From Streptomyces olivochromogenes (GTDB taxonomy: Bacteria; Actinomycetota; Actinomycetes; Streptomycetales; Streptomycetaceae), in contig NZ_KQ948457.1 of NCBI RefSeq assembly GCF_001514115.1, positions 63,829-127,828 of the forward strand: a stretch of DNA of 64,000 bases, read 5' to 3'. Below, one piece after another: positions 30,637 to 38,747 of the stretch (within the stretch, counting starts at the first letter, position 1; each line of letters opens with the position of its first letter). The notes under the pieces are model-generated. The model saw nothing but the letters and a program-made list of their open reading frames with translations. It searched no databases and had not been told where the DNA came from. The translations under genes were made by a program, and so were the position numbers.

Positions 30637-31887
30637 ATGATTCAGCGGCCGCAGCCCAACGACCGTTTCCCCACCCCCCGGTTCCACCTCTGGAACACCG
30701 TCTCCTGGGTCCTCCTCGGCCTGTTCCCCACCGTCATCGCCGTCCTGGACGCCCAAGAGGTCAAGAAGTACTGGTCGTTGGGTCTGCTGGCCCTGATCTC
30801 CGCCGCCTACGCCGCCGTCTTCAAACTGCCCGGCAACCGGGTCCTGCGCCCCGAGGTGTTCCTCGTCGCGCTGGCGCTCACCCTCGGTGGCATCTCGTAT
30901 CTGCTGGGCGGATCCGCCGCCCTCTACATCGTGTCCCTCCCGCACTTCTGGGCCTTCACCCGCACCCCCCGCCCGGCGATCGTGCTGAGCGGACTCGGCG
31001 CCGCGGCGACCGTCTTCGGCGGCACGCTCCGGCAGGGCTGGAGCCCCCAGTTCCTCACCGGCAACGTGGTGTTCACCGTCATCGGCTACGCCGCCGGGGT
31101 CGCCCTCGGCCTCTGGCTGCACCGCTTCGTCGGGCAGAGCGACGAGCGGGCGCAGCGGCTGACCGCCGAACTGGAGGAAGCCCAGCGGAAGTTGGTCGAG
31201 GCGTATCAGCGCCAGGGCGCCGCCGCCGAACGCGAGCGGATGGCCCGGGAGATCCACGACACCCTCGCCCAGGGCTTCGCCTCCATCATCGTCCTGGCGG
31301 AGGCGGCTCGCACCGGCCTCACCGAGGACCCCGCCAGGTCCGACGAGCAACTCGTGTCCATCGTGCAGACCGCCCGGGAGAACTTCGCCGAGGCCCGGGT
31401 CCTGGTCGGCGCCGCCCCGCAGAACGGCGTCACCGCCGGCCCGGTCGCCGCCACCCTGCAGCGCACCCTGGACCGGTTCGTCCAGGACACCGGACTCACG
31501 GTCGCCGCGGAACTCGCGGACGTCGAATGCGACCAGACGACCCGGATAGCACTGCTGCGCTGCACCCAGGAGTCCCTCGCCAACGTCCGTAAGCACGCCG
31601 GGGCCACCACCGTGGGCGTGGTCCTGACCCGGCAGCCGTACGGCGTCGAACTGGAGATCACCGACGACGGCCGGGGCTTTCTGGTCGAGGAGTCCAAGGG
31701 CTTCGGACTCGTCGGCATGCGCAAGCGGCTGGCCGAACTGGACGGAGACCTCACCGTCACCAGCTCCCTCGGCGACGGCACGCGCATCCTCGCCACGATC
31801 CCCGACTACACGCCGACCCCCACCACCCCGCCCACTGCCTCTCCGTCTCCATCGCCCTCTTCCACTTCGACGAGCAGTCAGGACTGA
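30637..31887 (+). CDS. Sensor histidine kinase (NarL-partner, HisKA_3 type)
   Basis: 416 residues: five to six hydrophobic segments in the first 150, a short coiled linker, the dimerisation/phosphoacceptor helix RMAREIHDTLAQGF with the reactive His, and an HATPase domain with DDGRGF and GFGLVGMRKR. The last 30 residues are Pro/Ser/Thr-rich and probably unstructured. It lies one base before its cognate response regulator and four bases after the MMPL gene, so all three form one operon. Signal unknown; membrane stress or the exported compound is plausible. Confidence 0.93.
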   Translation: MIQRPQPNDRFPTPRFHLWNTVSWVLLGLFPTVIAVLDAQEVKKYWSLGLLALISAAYAAVFKLPGNRVLRPEVFLVALALTLGGISYLLGGSAALYIVSLPHFWAFTRTPRPAIVLSGLGAAATVFGGTLRQGWSPQFLTGNVVFTVIGYAAGVALGLWLHRFVGQSDERAQRLTAELEEAQRKLVEAYQRQGAAAERERMAREIHDTLAQGFASIIVLAEAARTGLTEDPARSDEQLVSIVQTARENFAEARVLVGAAPQNGVTAGPVAATLQRTLDRFVQDTGLTVAAELADVECDQTTRIALLRCTQESLANVRKHAGATTVGVVLTRQPYGVELEITDDGRGFLVEESKGFGLVGMRKRLAELDGDLTVTSSLGDGTRILATIPDYTPTPTTPPTASPSPSPSSTSTSSQD

Positions 31888-31888
31888 C

Positions 31889-32569
31889 ATGGCCGACCCG
31901 ACCACCCCGAGTGTGCCGGCGGACCGGATCCGCGTGATCGTGGTGGACGACCACACCGTGATGCGGGCCGGAGTCGTCGCCCTCCTCGCCTCCGAGCCGT
32001 CCATCGACATCGTCGGCGAGGCGGACAACGGCGCCCAGGCCGTCGAACTCGTCGCCGACCTCGCCCCCGACGTCGCCCTTGTCGACCTGCGCATGCCCGT
32101 CCTCGACGGGGTCGCCGCGACGGAACGCATCGTCGCGGGACCGGCCCCGACCCGTGTGCTCATCCTCACCACCTACGACACGGACGTGGAGATCGAGCGC
32201 GCCGTCGAGGCCGGCGCCATCGGCTACCTCCTCAAGGACACCACCCGCGAGCAACTCGTCGACGCCATCAGGTCCGCGGCCCACGGCGAGACGGTCCTCG
32301 CCCCCAAGGTCGCCCAACGCCTCGTCGCCCGGATGCGCCGCCCCGCGCCGGTGGCCCTCACCGGCCGCGAACTCGACGTGCTGAACGCGGTCGCCGACGG
32401 CCTGTCCAACGCCGACATCGGCAAGCGGCTCGTCATCGGCGAGGCGACGGTGAAGACCCATCTGCTGCGCGTCTTCAGCAAGCTCGACGTGAACGACCGT
32501 ACCCACGCGGTGGTCGTCGCCATGGAACGCGGCCTGCTCGTACGACCGGACCGGGACGCCTCCGCCTGA
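31889..32569 (+). CDS. NarL/LuxR-type response regulator
   Basis: 226 residues. The receiver domain has the acidic pair in VVDDHTVMRAG, phosphoacceptor Asp in VALVDLRMPVLDG and Lys in GYLLKDTTREQL. The C-terminal LuxR helix-turn-helix reads LTGRELDVLNAVADGLSNADIGKRL with VKTHLLRVFSKL. Third gene of the MMPL-kinase-regulator operon; it probably controls that operon. Confidence 0.94.
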   Translation: MADPTTPSVPADRIRVIVVDDHTVMRAGVVALLASEPSIDIVGEADNGAQAVELVADLAPDVALVDLRMPVLDGVAATERIVAGPAPTRVLILTTYDTDVEIERAVEAGAIGYLLKDTTREQLVDAIRSAAHGETVLAPKVAQRLVARMRRPAPVALTGRELDVLNAVADGLSNADIGKRLVIGEATVKTHLLRVFSKLDVNDRTHAVVVAMERGLLVRPDRDASA

Positions 32570-32719
32570 GTCCCGGCTCCCCACCCCAACACCCCGGCAA
32601 ACAGCCAGAGTTGACGGCCATCTGCAAGGTGTCACCGTGCGTGTAACACCTTAGCGCCACACAGATGACTCGCTTATGCTCCCGGGGGTACGCGCGTAGC
32701 TGCGACAGAGGGGTAGGGG
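32570..32719 (+). promoter_or_regulatory. Promoter region of the second histidine kinase
   Basis: 150 bp without a gene. TATGCT at 32675-32680 is a -10-like element, and the same hexamer occurs upstream of the response regulator gene (34055-34060). The -35 boxes are not convincing. GAGGGGTAGGGG just before 32720 supplies the ribosome site. Confidence 0.3.
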
Positions 32720-33955
32720 ATGGTGCGCTCTGGCAGGTCATCGCAAGCGGCGGGGGAACAGGAGGAGGCCGAGCCGACGTCCGGCGCCGGCGGCCTTCTG
32801 CCCGCTCCCCGGCTGGGCCGCGTGATCCTGCTCGCCGCACTGCTGTGCTACGTCAGCGTCACCATGCTCAACATCCTGAGCTCCCACGTCTCCCGCGTCG
32901 AGGAAGGCGCGGCGCTGCTGGGCCTGTTCGCCATCTTCGGCCTGCAACTCCACCACTCCCGGCCCGGGGCGAACGCCGCCTCGCCCCGCAGCAAATGCCT
33001 CACCCTCGGCGCGCAGGCGCTGTTGACCTACCTGCCCCTGATCCTCTTCCGGTCCCAGTGGGGCTCCATGGCCGGCTTCCTGGCAGGATCCCTCTTGCTC
33101 CTGCTGTCCCCGCGCTCGGCCTGGATCATGTACGGCGCGGTGGGTCTGAGCATGCTCGCCCCGCCGCTGCTCACCGAACGGCCCATGGTCGACACTTTCT
33201 ACTTCGTCCAGTCGACCCTGCTCACCGGACTGGTCGTCTACGGTCTGACACGCCTCGTCGACCTGATCCGGGTGCTGCACGAGACACGCGGCGAGCTGAC
33301 CCGGGTCGCCGTGACGAGGGAGCGGCTGCGTTTCGCCCGCGATCTGCACGACCTCCTCGGCTACAGCCTCTCCGCGATCACGCTGAAGGGTGAGCTGATC
33401 CACCGGCTGCTCCCGGCCCACCCGGCGCGGGCGAAGACCGAGGTCGAGGACGTCCTGGCGATGTCCCGGCAGTCGCTCGCCGACGTGCGCAGTGTCGCCA
33501 GCGGCTACCGCGACATGTCCTTGCAGGAGGAGATCAGTTCGGCGGAGTCGGTGCTGAACGCCGCCGACGTCCGGGTGACCTCGCGCATCCGGATCGGGAC
33601 GGTGGGCCAGACCCTGGACACCGTGTTCGCGACGGTGCTGCGCGAGGCGGTCACCAACGTGCTGCGGCACAGCCGCGCCACCCACTGCGAGATCGTCGCC
33701 GAGCAGGACGGGGAGCGGATGAGCCTCTCGGTGAGCAACGACGGTGTGACGCCGGGCTATCGCGACCCGTCCCCGCACAGCGGCACCGGCCTCGGCAATC
33801 TGGAGCTGCGGCTGAGCGCGGTCAACGGCACCCTGACCGTGGAGCGGGAGGGCGACGGCACGTTCCGGCTGACCGCGACGGCTCCGCTGGCCGGGGTCGA
33901 CGACTCGGAGTCCCTGTGGGAGGGACCGACGGCGGGAAACCGCGCCGCGGCGTGA
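32720..33955 (+). CDS. Sensor histidine kinase (DesK/HisKA_3 type)
   Basis: 411 residues. About five transmembrane segments between residues 35 and 180, then phosphoacceptor helix RFARDLHDLLGYSLSAITLKGEL and an HATPase domain with REAVTNVLRHSRAT, SNDGV and GTGLGNLELRL. DLHDLLGYSLS is typical of actinobacterial DesK-like kinases, often found beside antibiotic or lantibiotic clusters. Its partner is the response regulator at 34099, after a 143-bp gap with its own promoter-like element. Signal unknown. Confidence 0.92.
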   Translation: MVRSGRSSQAAGEQEEAEPTSGAGGLLPAPRLGRVILLAALLCYVSVTMLNILSSHVSRVEEGAALLGLFAIFGLQLHHSRPGANAASPRSKCLTLGAQALLTYLPLILFRSQWGSMAGFLAGSLLLLLSPRSAWIMYGAVGLSMLAPPLLTERPMVDTFYFVQSTLLTGLVVYGLTRLVDLIRVLHETRGELTRVAVTRERLRFARDLHDLLGYSLSAITLKGELIHRLLPAHPARAKTEVEDVLAMSRQSLADVRSVASGYRDMSLQEEISSAESVLNAADVRVTSRIRIGTVGQTLDTVFATVLREAVTNVLRHSRATHCEIVAEQDGERMSLSVSNDGVTPGYRDPSPHSGTGLGNLELRLSAVNGTLTVEREGDGTFRLTATAPLAGVDDSESLWEGPTAGNRAAA

Positions 33956-34098
33956 ATCGCGACGCTCGACCGGGACCGTCGGCCGGGATCGTCGGCCGAG
34001 GCGGCTGACCGCAACCGCTTTCTGCCCGCGACGTCCAATATTCAAGCCACTTGCTATGCTGCGATTGATCGATCACGTTCGCCTGGGGGGTTGCAGCG

Positions 34099-34707
34099 AT
34101 GATCCGGATACTGCTGGCCGAAGACATGAACATGGTGCGCGGGGCACTCGTGGCCCTGCTGAACCTGGAGAGCGACTTAGAGGTCGTGGCCGAGCTGGAG
34201 CGGGGGGACGAGATCCTCGAAACCGCACTGGCTGTCAAACCGGACATCGCCGTCATCGACATCGACCTGCCGGGCCTCGACGGTCTCGGCGCCGCCGTGC
34301 AGCTGCATGAACACCTGCCCCAGTGCCGGACGTTGATGCTCACCAGCATCGGCCGCCCCGGCACCCTGCGCCGCGCGCTGGCCGCGGAGGTGTCGGGCTA
34401 CCTCCTCAAGGACGAGTCGCCGGCCGAGCTGGCCCACGCGATCCGCCGTGTCGTCGCAGGTCACCGGGTCATCGACTCCAAGCTGGCGCTTGCTTCCTGG
34501 AACGGCATGGAGAGCCCGCTGACGGAGCGTGAGGCGGAGGTGCTGCGGCTCGCCGCGGAAGGTTCCGAGGCACGGGAGATCGCCTCGCAGCTGCACCTTT
34601 CGACGGGCACGGTACGCAACTACCTCACGACGGTGGTGACAAAGCTCAACGCCCGCAACCGAGTTGACGCGATCCGGATCGCGAGGGACGCGGGCTGGCT
34701 CCTGTGA
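34099..34707 (+). CDS. NarL/DesR-type response regulator with a TTA codon
   Basis: 202 residues: receiver (AEDMNMVRGAL, phosphoacceptor Asp in AVIDIDLPGLDG, Lys in GYLLKDESPAEL) and LuxR helix-turn-helix (LTEREAEVLRLAAEGSEAREIASQL). Codon 27 is TTA (34177-34179), the rare leucine codon read by the bldA tRNA in Streptomyces; such codons concentrate in developmental and antibiotic regulators, so translation is probably growth-phase dependent. GGGGGG precedes the ATG. Partner of the kinase upstream. Confidence 0.93.
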   Translation: MIRILLAEDMNMVRGALVALLNLESDLEVVAELERGDEILETALAVKPDIAVIDIDLPGLDGLGAAVQLHEHLPQCRTLMLTSIGRPGTLRRALAAEVSGYLLKDESPAELAHAIRRVVAGHRVIDSKLALASWNGMESPLTEREAEVLRLAAEGSEAREIASQLHLSTGTVRNYLTTVVTKLNARNRVDAIRIARDAGWLL

Positions 34708-34734
34708 CCCGGGCCGGCTCCCCCAGGGGCGGGT

Positions 34735-35391
34735 TCAGCGGCCGGTGGCCCCGGCTTCCGCGGAGTCGTCGTCGGCGGCGACGGCCATCCCCGCGGCGGC
34801 GAGATAGCGCAGTACGCTTTCGGTCACCTGGGGTGGCAGCGGCAGGGACGCCGCGGCGGCCTCGTGGGTGACGGGCCAGGCCAGCAGCGCGACCACCATC
34901 GCGGCCTCGGGCCGGTGCAGCACCACGCGGTGCGGGCAGCCGGCGGCCTCCAGTGAGAACCCGGACGGAACGGACGTGAGGACGGCGGTGCCGGGGAGCC
35001 GGACCGGCTGGACGCCGGACAGCCGGAGGGTGAAGGGCGCGTCGGGGACGAGCGGGAACACCGAGAGCAGCGGGCCCCGCAGATCGTCCACACCGAGCGT
35101 GCGGACCACGAGATGGGACAGCCGGGTCAGCGTGGGAAGCATGAACGCACGGACATCGACGGGCTGTTCGGCGTGCTGCCGGCCGGAAGCGGCGGCGTTG
35201 CCCAGCAGGACGGGACCCAGTTCCATGCGCCGGAGGGTCTCGTAGACGAGGGGGTCGGGTCGTTCCAGGCGGTCCACGCCCCAACGGCTGGTGAGGACCA
35301 ACTGTTCACCGCGAGCGGTGCGGTGCAGTACCACGTCCTCGGACAACGACCAGAGGTGGACGATGACGACGTCTGGGGACATACGTCGCAT
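34735..35391 (-). CDS. Unrecognised protein, possibly related to the N-terminal part of SagB-type dehydrogenases
   Basis: 218 residues with no catalytic motif I can name. The C-terminal half (HRVVLHRPEAAMVVALLAW then VLRYLAAAGMAV) has the look of the N-terminal winged-helix segment of SagB-type azole dehydrogenases of thiazole/oxazole peptide clusters, but no flavin-binding nitroreductase domain follows. AAAGG lies six bases before the chosen ATG 35391; ATG 35382 is an alternative. It follows the SARP gene by 43 bp in the same direction, so the two are probably one operon. Function not assigned. Confidence 0.7.
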   Translation of the reverse strand: MRRMSPDVVIVHLWSLSEDVVLHRTARGEQLVLTSRWGVDRLERPDPLVYETLRRMELGPVLLGNAAASGRQHAEQPVDVRAFMLPTLTRLSHLVVRTLGVDDLRGPLLSVFPLVPDAPFTLRLSGVQPVRLPGTAVLTSVPSGFSLEAAGCPHRVVLHRPEAAMVVALLAWPVTHEAAAASLPLPPQVTESVLRYLAAAGMAVAADDDSAEAGATGR

Positions 35392-35434
35392 GGCGTGCCT
35401 TTCGATCTGAAGAGGCGCCCTGGGCAGCCATTCC

Positions 35435-36244
35435 TTAAAACGTGGCGAGGCTGGGCACAGGCGCGTCCAGGAGCGGGTCGCAGGTCAGTACCCAGCGTTG
35501 GAGTTCCTGCAGTCGGCGCGAGGGCTCGATGCCCAGTTCCCGTACGGTCGTGTCACGCAGCCGCCGGAAGACCTCCAGCGCCTGCGAGGTGCGGCCGCTG
35601 CGGTAGAGGGCGAGTATGAGTTGCGCGTGCAGGTTCTCCTGCAACGGGTGCCGGCAGGTGAGCGCGGTCAGTTCGCTGATGAGGTGAGTGTGCCGCCCGA
35701 GCCGCAGGTCCGCCGCGATCCTGGCCTCCAGGGCGGCCAGCCGCATCTCGTCGAGCCGCAGCGCCTCCGCACGCAACGCCCCGCTCTCGCGCGCCTCGTC
35801 CAGCGCCGGCCCGCGCCACATGCCGAGCGCGTCGGCGAGCAGCCGTGCGCCCTCCTCGTCCTCACCGCGGGCGAGGATGTGCATGGCACGCAGTACGGTC
35901 GTCTCGAAGTCCCGCGCGTCGACACGGAGGTCGGACGTGCCGAGCCGGTAGCCGGTGTTGCCCCGTCCGAGCACCTCTTTGGGATCGAGCCCCGGTGTGC
36001 GCGACGAGGCCACCGCGATGCGCTGGCGCAGCTGCTTGACGTACGTCTGCACGGCCGCGGACGGTCCGGCGGGAGGCCGTCCGGCCCACAGCTCCTCCGC
36101 GATGGCGGACATCCCGACCTCGCGTCCGGCGCCGACGGCCAGCAGGGCGAGCAGTCTCCGCTGCTTGGCAGCGCTCGGCACGACCGACACGCCGCCGACG
36201 GTGACCACCAGGGGACCCAGCAACCCGATCTCCAGACGTGTCAT
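35435..36244 (-). CDS. SARP/AfsR-type pathway regulator
   Basis: 269 residues from ATG 36244 with GGAAGGA upstream. The N-terminal winged-helix DNA-binding domain (GLLGPLVVTVGG, LLALLAVGAGREV, QTYVKQLRQRI) is followed by the bacterial transcriptional activation domain (residues 100-250, HPLQENLHAQLILALYRSGRTSQALEVF). The short form lacks the NTPase/TPR extension of AfsR. SARPs activate antibiotic clusters by binding heptameric direct repeats near promoters. The candidate target is the NRPS cluster, though it is separated from it by the exporter/two-component block. Confidence 0.93.
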   Translation of the reverse strand: MTRLEIGLLGPLVVTVGGVSVVPSAAKQRRLLALLAVGAGREVGMSAIAEELWAGRPPAGPSAAVQTYVKQLRQRIAVASSRTPGLDPKEVLGRGNTGYRLGTSDLRVDARDFETTVLRAMHILARGEDEEGARLLADALGMWRGPALDEARESGALRAEALRLDEMRLAALEARIAADLRLGRHTHLISELTALTCRHPLQENLHAQLILALYRSGRTSQALEVFRRLRDTTVRELGIEPSRRLQELQRWVLTCDPLLDAPVPSLATF

Positions 36245-36627
36245 GTCAATTCCTTCCGTTGCGAACGGACTTGAGCGTCGCACGCGGAAGAGCCTGGACG
36301 ACAGTGACGGCTCCACGACTGAGGCGTGAATGCGGGAACGCCCGGACCATGAGAAGTTCACATACCCGCGGAAGGCCTTCGTAGATCGTCCTTGGCCGAA
36401 TACCCCGGACGCGCCATGGCCGGTCAGGCGGGGAGTTTCACCACGTGGGATTCACGCGGTGCGCGAAGAGACAGCCACCCGGAACCCGTCTCCGTTGGCG
36501 GTGCCGCTCGTCTTCGGACGTCCTGTTCGCGCGACGGGGTGATGACGAGCCTGCCTTCCGACGTGCCGCGGCTGACGGTCAGGGCGGATCGGAAGTGGCC
36601 GAGGATGCCACGAACCCCGGAGGGAAC
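36245..36627. other. Intergenic stretch upstream of the SARP gene, no gene seen
   Basis: 383 bp. The first 100 bp must hold the SARP promoter. The short open frames here have no ribosome site and no recognisable product. I see no repeats or hairpins of note. Confidence 0.5.
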
Positions 36628-36740
36628 GCCCTGACAGCGCGGAAAGAAACGGACGCGCCGGCCAGGGCCTATTTCCTCAGCACTCGATGATGTTGACCGC
36701 GAGCCCGCCCCGCGCCGTCTCCTTGTACTTGACGGACATG
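36628..36740 (-). pseudogene. Duplicated 3' end and terminator region of sdaA (distal copy)
   Basis: 113 bp align without gaps to 44487-44599, the terminator region and last codons of sdaA, with 101 identical positions by hand count (89%). The copy encodes the end of the protein (KETARGGLAVNIIEC-like) on the minus strand and stops abruptly at 36740. With the intact gene at the other end it frames about 7.7 kb of accessory DNA, as expected if an element inserted at the sdaA 3' end. Confidence 0.85.
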
Positions 36741-36806
36741 TGGGCCGCTTTTGATCACGGCTCTGACCTGGTGTTTTGGTGCGGCAGACGCGGCTCGCGC
36801 GGCACC

Positions 36807-36826
36807 GGGGATTTTTCGGGGACTTC
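36807..36826. repeat. GGGGA-TTTTCGGGGACTT motif, left copy
   Basis: GGGGATTTTTCGGGGACTTC differs from copies at 44415-44435 and 44447-44467 by a substitution and one-base length changes. The three copies sit just inside the two boundaries of the accessory segment. They resemble arm-type repeats of integrase systems, but that is inference. Confidence 0.6.
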
Positions 36827-36934
36827 TTGCGGACGCTTACCTACAAGGTATCCGGCGGCGCTCGGTATCCGTTGTGCAGGTCCGGATCAAGAGCGGGTGT
36901 TGACGTCCGGGCATGCGCCCGAGCCGACGAACCG

Positions 36935-36984
36935 GCGCACTCGTAATGCGTAGGTCTCGGGTTCGAATCCCGAAGGCGGCTCCA
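36935..36984 (+). pseudogene. 3' fragment of a tRNA-Thr (CGU) gene
   Basis: Anticodon arm GCGCA-CTCGTAA-TGCGT, variable AGGTC, T arm TCGGG-TTCGAAT-CCCGA, acceptor strand AGGCGGC, discriminator T and CCA. The 5' acceptor strand (GCCGCCT) and D arm are absent upstream, so only the 3' half is present. tRNA 3' halves are the classic footprint of integrases that recombine at tRNA genes; this is probably an att remnant. Confidence 0.75.
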
Positions 36985-36991
36985 GTTGTTA

Positions 36992-37017
36992 CCCCAGGTC
37001 AGGCCTTTGACCTGGGG
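36992..37017 (+). terminator. Terminator after the tRNA-Thr fragment
   Basis: CCCCAGGTCA (36992-37001) and TGACCTGGGG (37008-37017) form a perfect 10-bp stem with a six-base loop, followed by ATTCTTGTTGTT. It probably came along with the tRNA gene 3' end. Confidence 0.8.
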
Positions 37018-37394
37018 ATTCTTGTTGTTCGTGCTGTCTCGTCCGAGTGGTGGTGTGGGTGGTGACCTACGTATCGTGATGCGTAGGTCAGAGGTTTGGT
37101 GGCGAGGGTGGCTCATGGGGTTGGGCACGTGGGTGCGCCCCTGACCTGTAGCTTGTGTCAATTGGCTGATGCCATGTCAGTTCCGACTGTTATTGGGATG
37201 CGCGAGGGGAGCGCATCGGTGCACCAGGTGTGCGGCAGACGGCGCGGACGGCGGGTGGTCGAACGAGGTGCGCCGACCGTGCTCAGGCTGTCGATGGCGG
37301 ACAGCTTGAGATGGAGCTGACGTTCGATTGACGCGGCAACCTGAGATGGGTGCGGTGATGGCACCGTGATCGCCGCCGAAGAGGGAGAGCTGTC
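37018..37394. other. Stretch between the two tRNA fragments, no gene seen
   Basis: 377 bp of lower GC than the neighbours. Short open frames have no ribosome site or recognisable product. ACGCATTACGAGT-type anticodon-arm sequence is not repeated, though TGATGCGTAGGTC (37077-37089) echoes the tRNA-Thr fragment and may be a second, smaller att remnant. Confidence 0.45.
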
Positions 37395-37438
37395 TTTGCA
37401 TGGCGGATGTCAGGGGTTCGACTCCCCTAGGCTCCACA
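37395..37438 (+). pseudogene. 3' fragment of a tRNA, probably tRNA-Ala (UGC)
   Basis: Loop TTTGCAT with anticodon TGC, variable GATGTC, T arm AGGGG-TTCGACT-CCCCT, acceptor strand AGGCTCC and discriminator A. The 5' half is missing and the anticodon stem does not pair well. A tmRNA 3' end was considered but the TGC loop favours tRNA-Ala. Second att-like footprint within 500 bp. Confidence 0.55.
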
Positions 37439-37545
37439 ACATCAGACTCTCCTGACCTGTGGAAACGTAGCCAGCGGGGTCTTTTTGTCCCGATTTTTTG
37501 TGCTGACGTGGCAGCACGGTAGTGCTGACGAGCTGTGGTCGGAGG

Positions 37546-37569
37546 CCCGAGATTCCGGGGAATCTCGGG
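37546..37569 (+). terminator. Hairpin upstream of the transposase remnant
   Basis: CCCGAGATTCC (37546-37556) and GGAATCTCGGG (37559-37569) are perfect inverted repeats with almost no loop. It may be a terminator of lost DNA or a structure at the insertion junction. Confidence 0.45.
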
Positions 37570-37579
37570 GTTTGCTGCT

Positions 37580-38251
37580 CGCCGCTCGAGCGAAGTCGAG
37601 AGTGGGGGAGGTCGGTGACAGCGAGACCGAGGCGTTCTGGAGCGAGTTCCTGCGCTCCTTGCGCGAACGTGGCCTGGGCGGGGTCCGGCTGGTGATCTCC
37701 GACAGTCACAGCGGCCTGGTGGCCGCGATCCGCAAGGTCATGCTCGGCGCCGCCTGGCAGCGCTGTCGTGTTCACTTCCTGCGGAACGTGTTCTCCGTGA
37801 TCCCCAAGGGATCCGGGGAATTGGTCGCGGCGACCATCCGCACCATCTTCATCCAGCCCACCGCCAAAGCCGTCCACCACCAGCTCGATGCGGTGGCCGA
37901 CATGCTCGGACAGCAGTTCCCCAAGGTCAGGCAGATGCTCCTGGACGCCAAGGAGGACCTGACCGCCTTCGCTGCCTTCCCCATCTCCCACTGGAAGAAG
38001 ATCCAGTCCTCAAATCCCCTGGAACGGATCAACCGCGAGATCAAGCGCCGCACCGACGTCGTGCAGGTCTTCCCCAACCCGGCCGCCCTCGAACGGCTGG
38101 TCACCGCCGTGCTCAGCGAGATGCACGACGAATGGATCGCCTTCCCCGCCGCTACCTGTCCGAAGGCAGCATGACGGCCATCTACGCCGCCGAACACGCC
38201 GACCACACCACCCAAGCACTCCCCAACACCCCAAACGCTACGAACGATTGA
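37580..38251 (+). pseudogene. IS256-family (mutator type) transposase, truncated and frameshifted
   Basis: The frame encodes the C-terminal half of an IS256-type transposase: VGDSETEAFWSEFLRSL, second catalytic Asp in LVISDSHSGL, RVHFLRN, and the catalytic Glu in NPLERINREIKRR. The N-terminal half with the first catalytic Asp is missing. Near 38147 the frame shifts by one: the family C-terminus RRYLSEGSMTAIYAAEHA continues in another frame to a stop at 38249-38251, while the original frame ends at 38174. No terminal inverted repeats were found. Inactive remnant. Confidence 0.88.
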
Positions 38252-38360
38252 TCGCCTACACCATCACAGGGGACGTGACCGGCCGCTGGGCCCGGTGCTG
38301 GCCGCCTTCTACCTGTTGTGGACGGCCGCAGCGTTCCTCTTCTGACCAGGAGCGCGCCAG

Positions 38361-38747
38361 TCAGCGGTTCCGGTGGTCGTGGGTACCGGCATCGCCGTGT
38401 TTGGCTTGAGCTCGACGAACCCTGTCCAGGTGCATCGCCTGCCGCCGGGTGAGCAGCTCGTCGACGGGCACGAGCACGCGGTCCCACGCCGGTTCGGCGT
38501 CCGCCGAGTCGATGGGGATACGCGCATAGTCCTGAGCCGCGGTGATGGCCCTGTCGTAGAGGACCTGTTCTTCTGGAAGCGCGGCCGAACGCTCGCGCCG
38601 GAGCCACTGGATCAGCCAGGGGATGTCTCGGGGCCAGTTCGGGTTCGCCAAGGAACGCACCCTCAGATATCCCAGTTGATCCCACCATCGACGACTGTGC
38701 CACTTCCGGGAGTTCGCCGGCGGCAGGCCACGGGGCAGGGCTTTCAC
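38361..38747 (-). CDS. Hypothetical protein
   Basis: 128 residues if GTG 38747 is used. Hydrophilic, Trp- and Arg-rich N-terminus (KWHSRRWWDQLGYL), helical C-terminus. I recognise no family, and the ribosome site is weak. It lies inside the decayed segment, so it may itself be a remnant. Confidence 0.4.
   Translation of the reverse strand: MKALPRGLPPANSRKWHSRRWWDQLGYLRVRSLANPNWPRDIPWLIQWLRRERSAALPEEQVLYDRAITAAQDYARIPIDSADAEPAWDRVLVPVDELLTRRQAMHLDRVRRAQAKHGDAGTHDHRNR

Noticed and set aside
37395..37438. 3' end of tmRNA (ssrA)
   Set aside because: The T arm and acceptor would fit, but the TTTGCAT loop and variable region match a tRNA-Ala better and no tag-peptide region is upstream.
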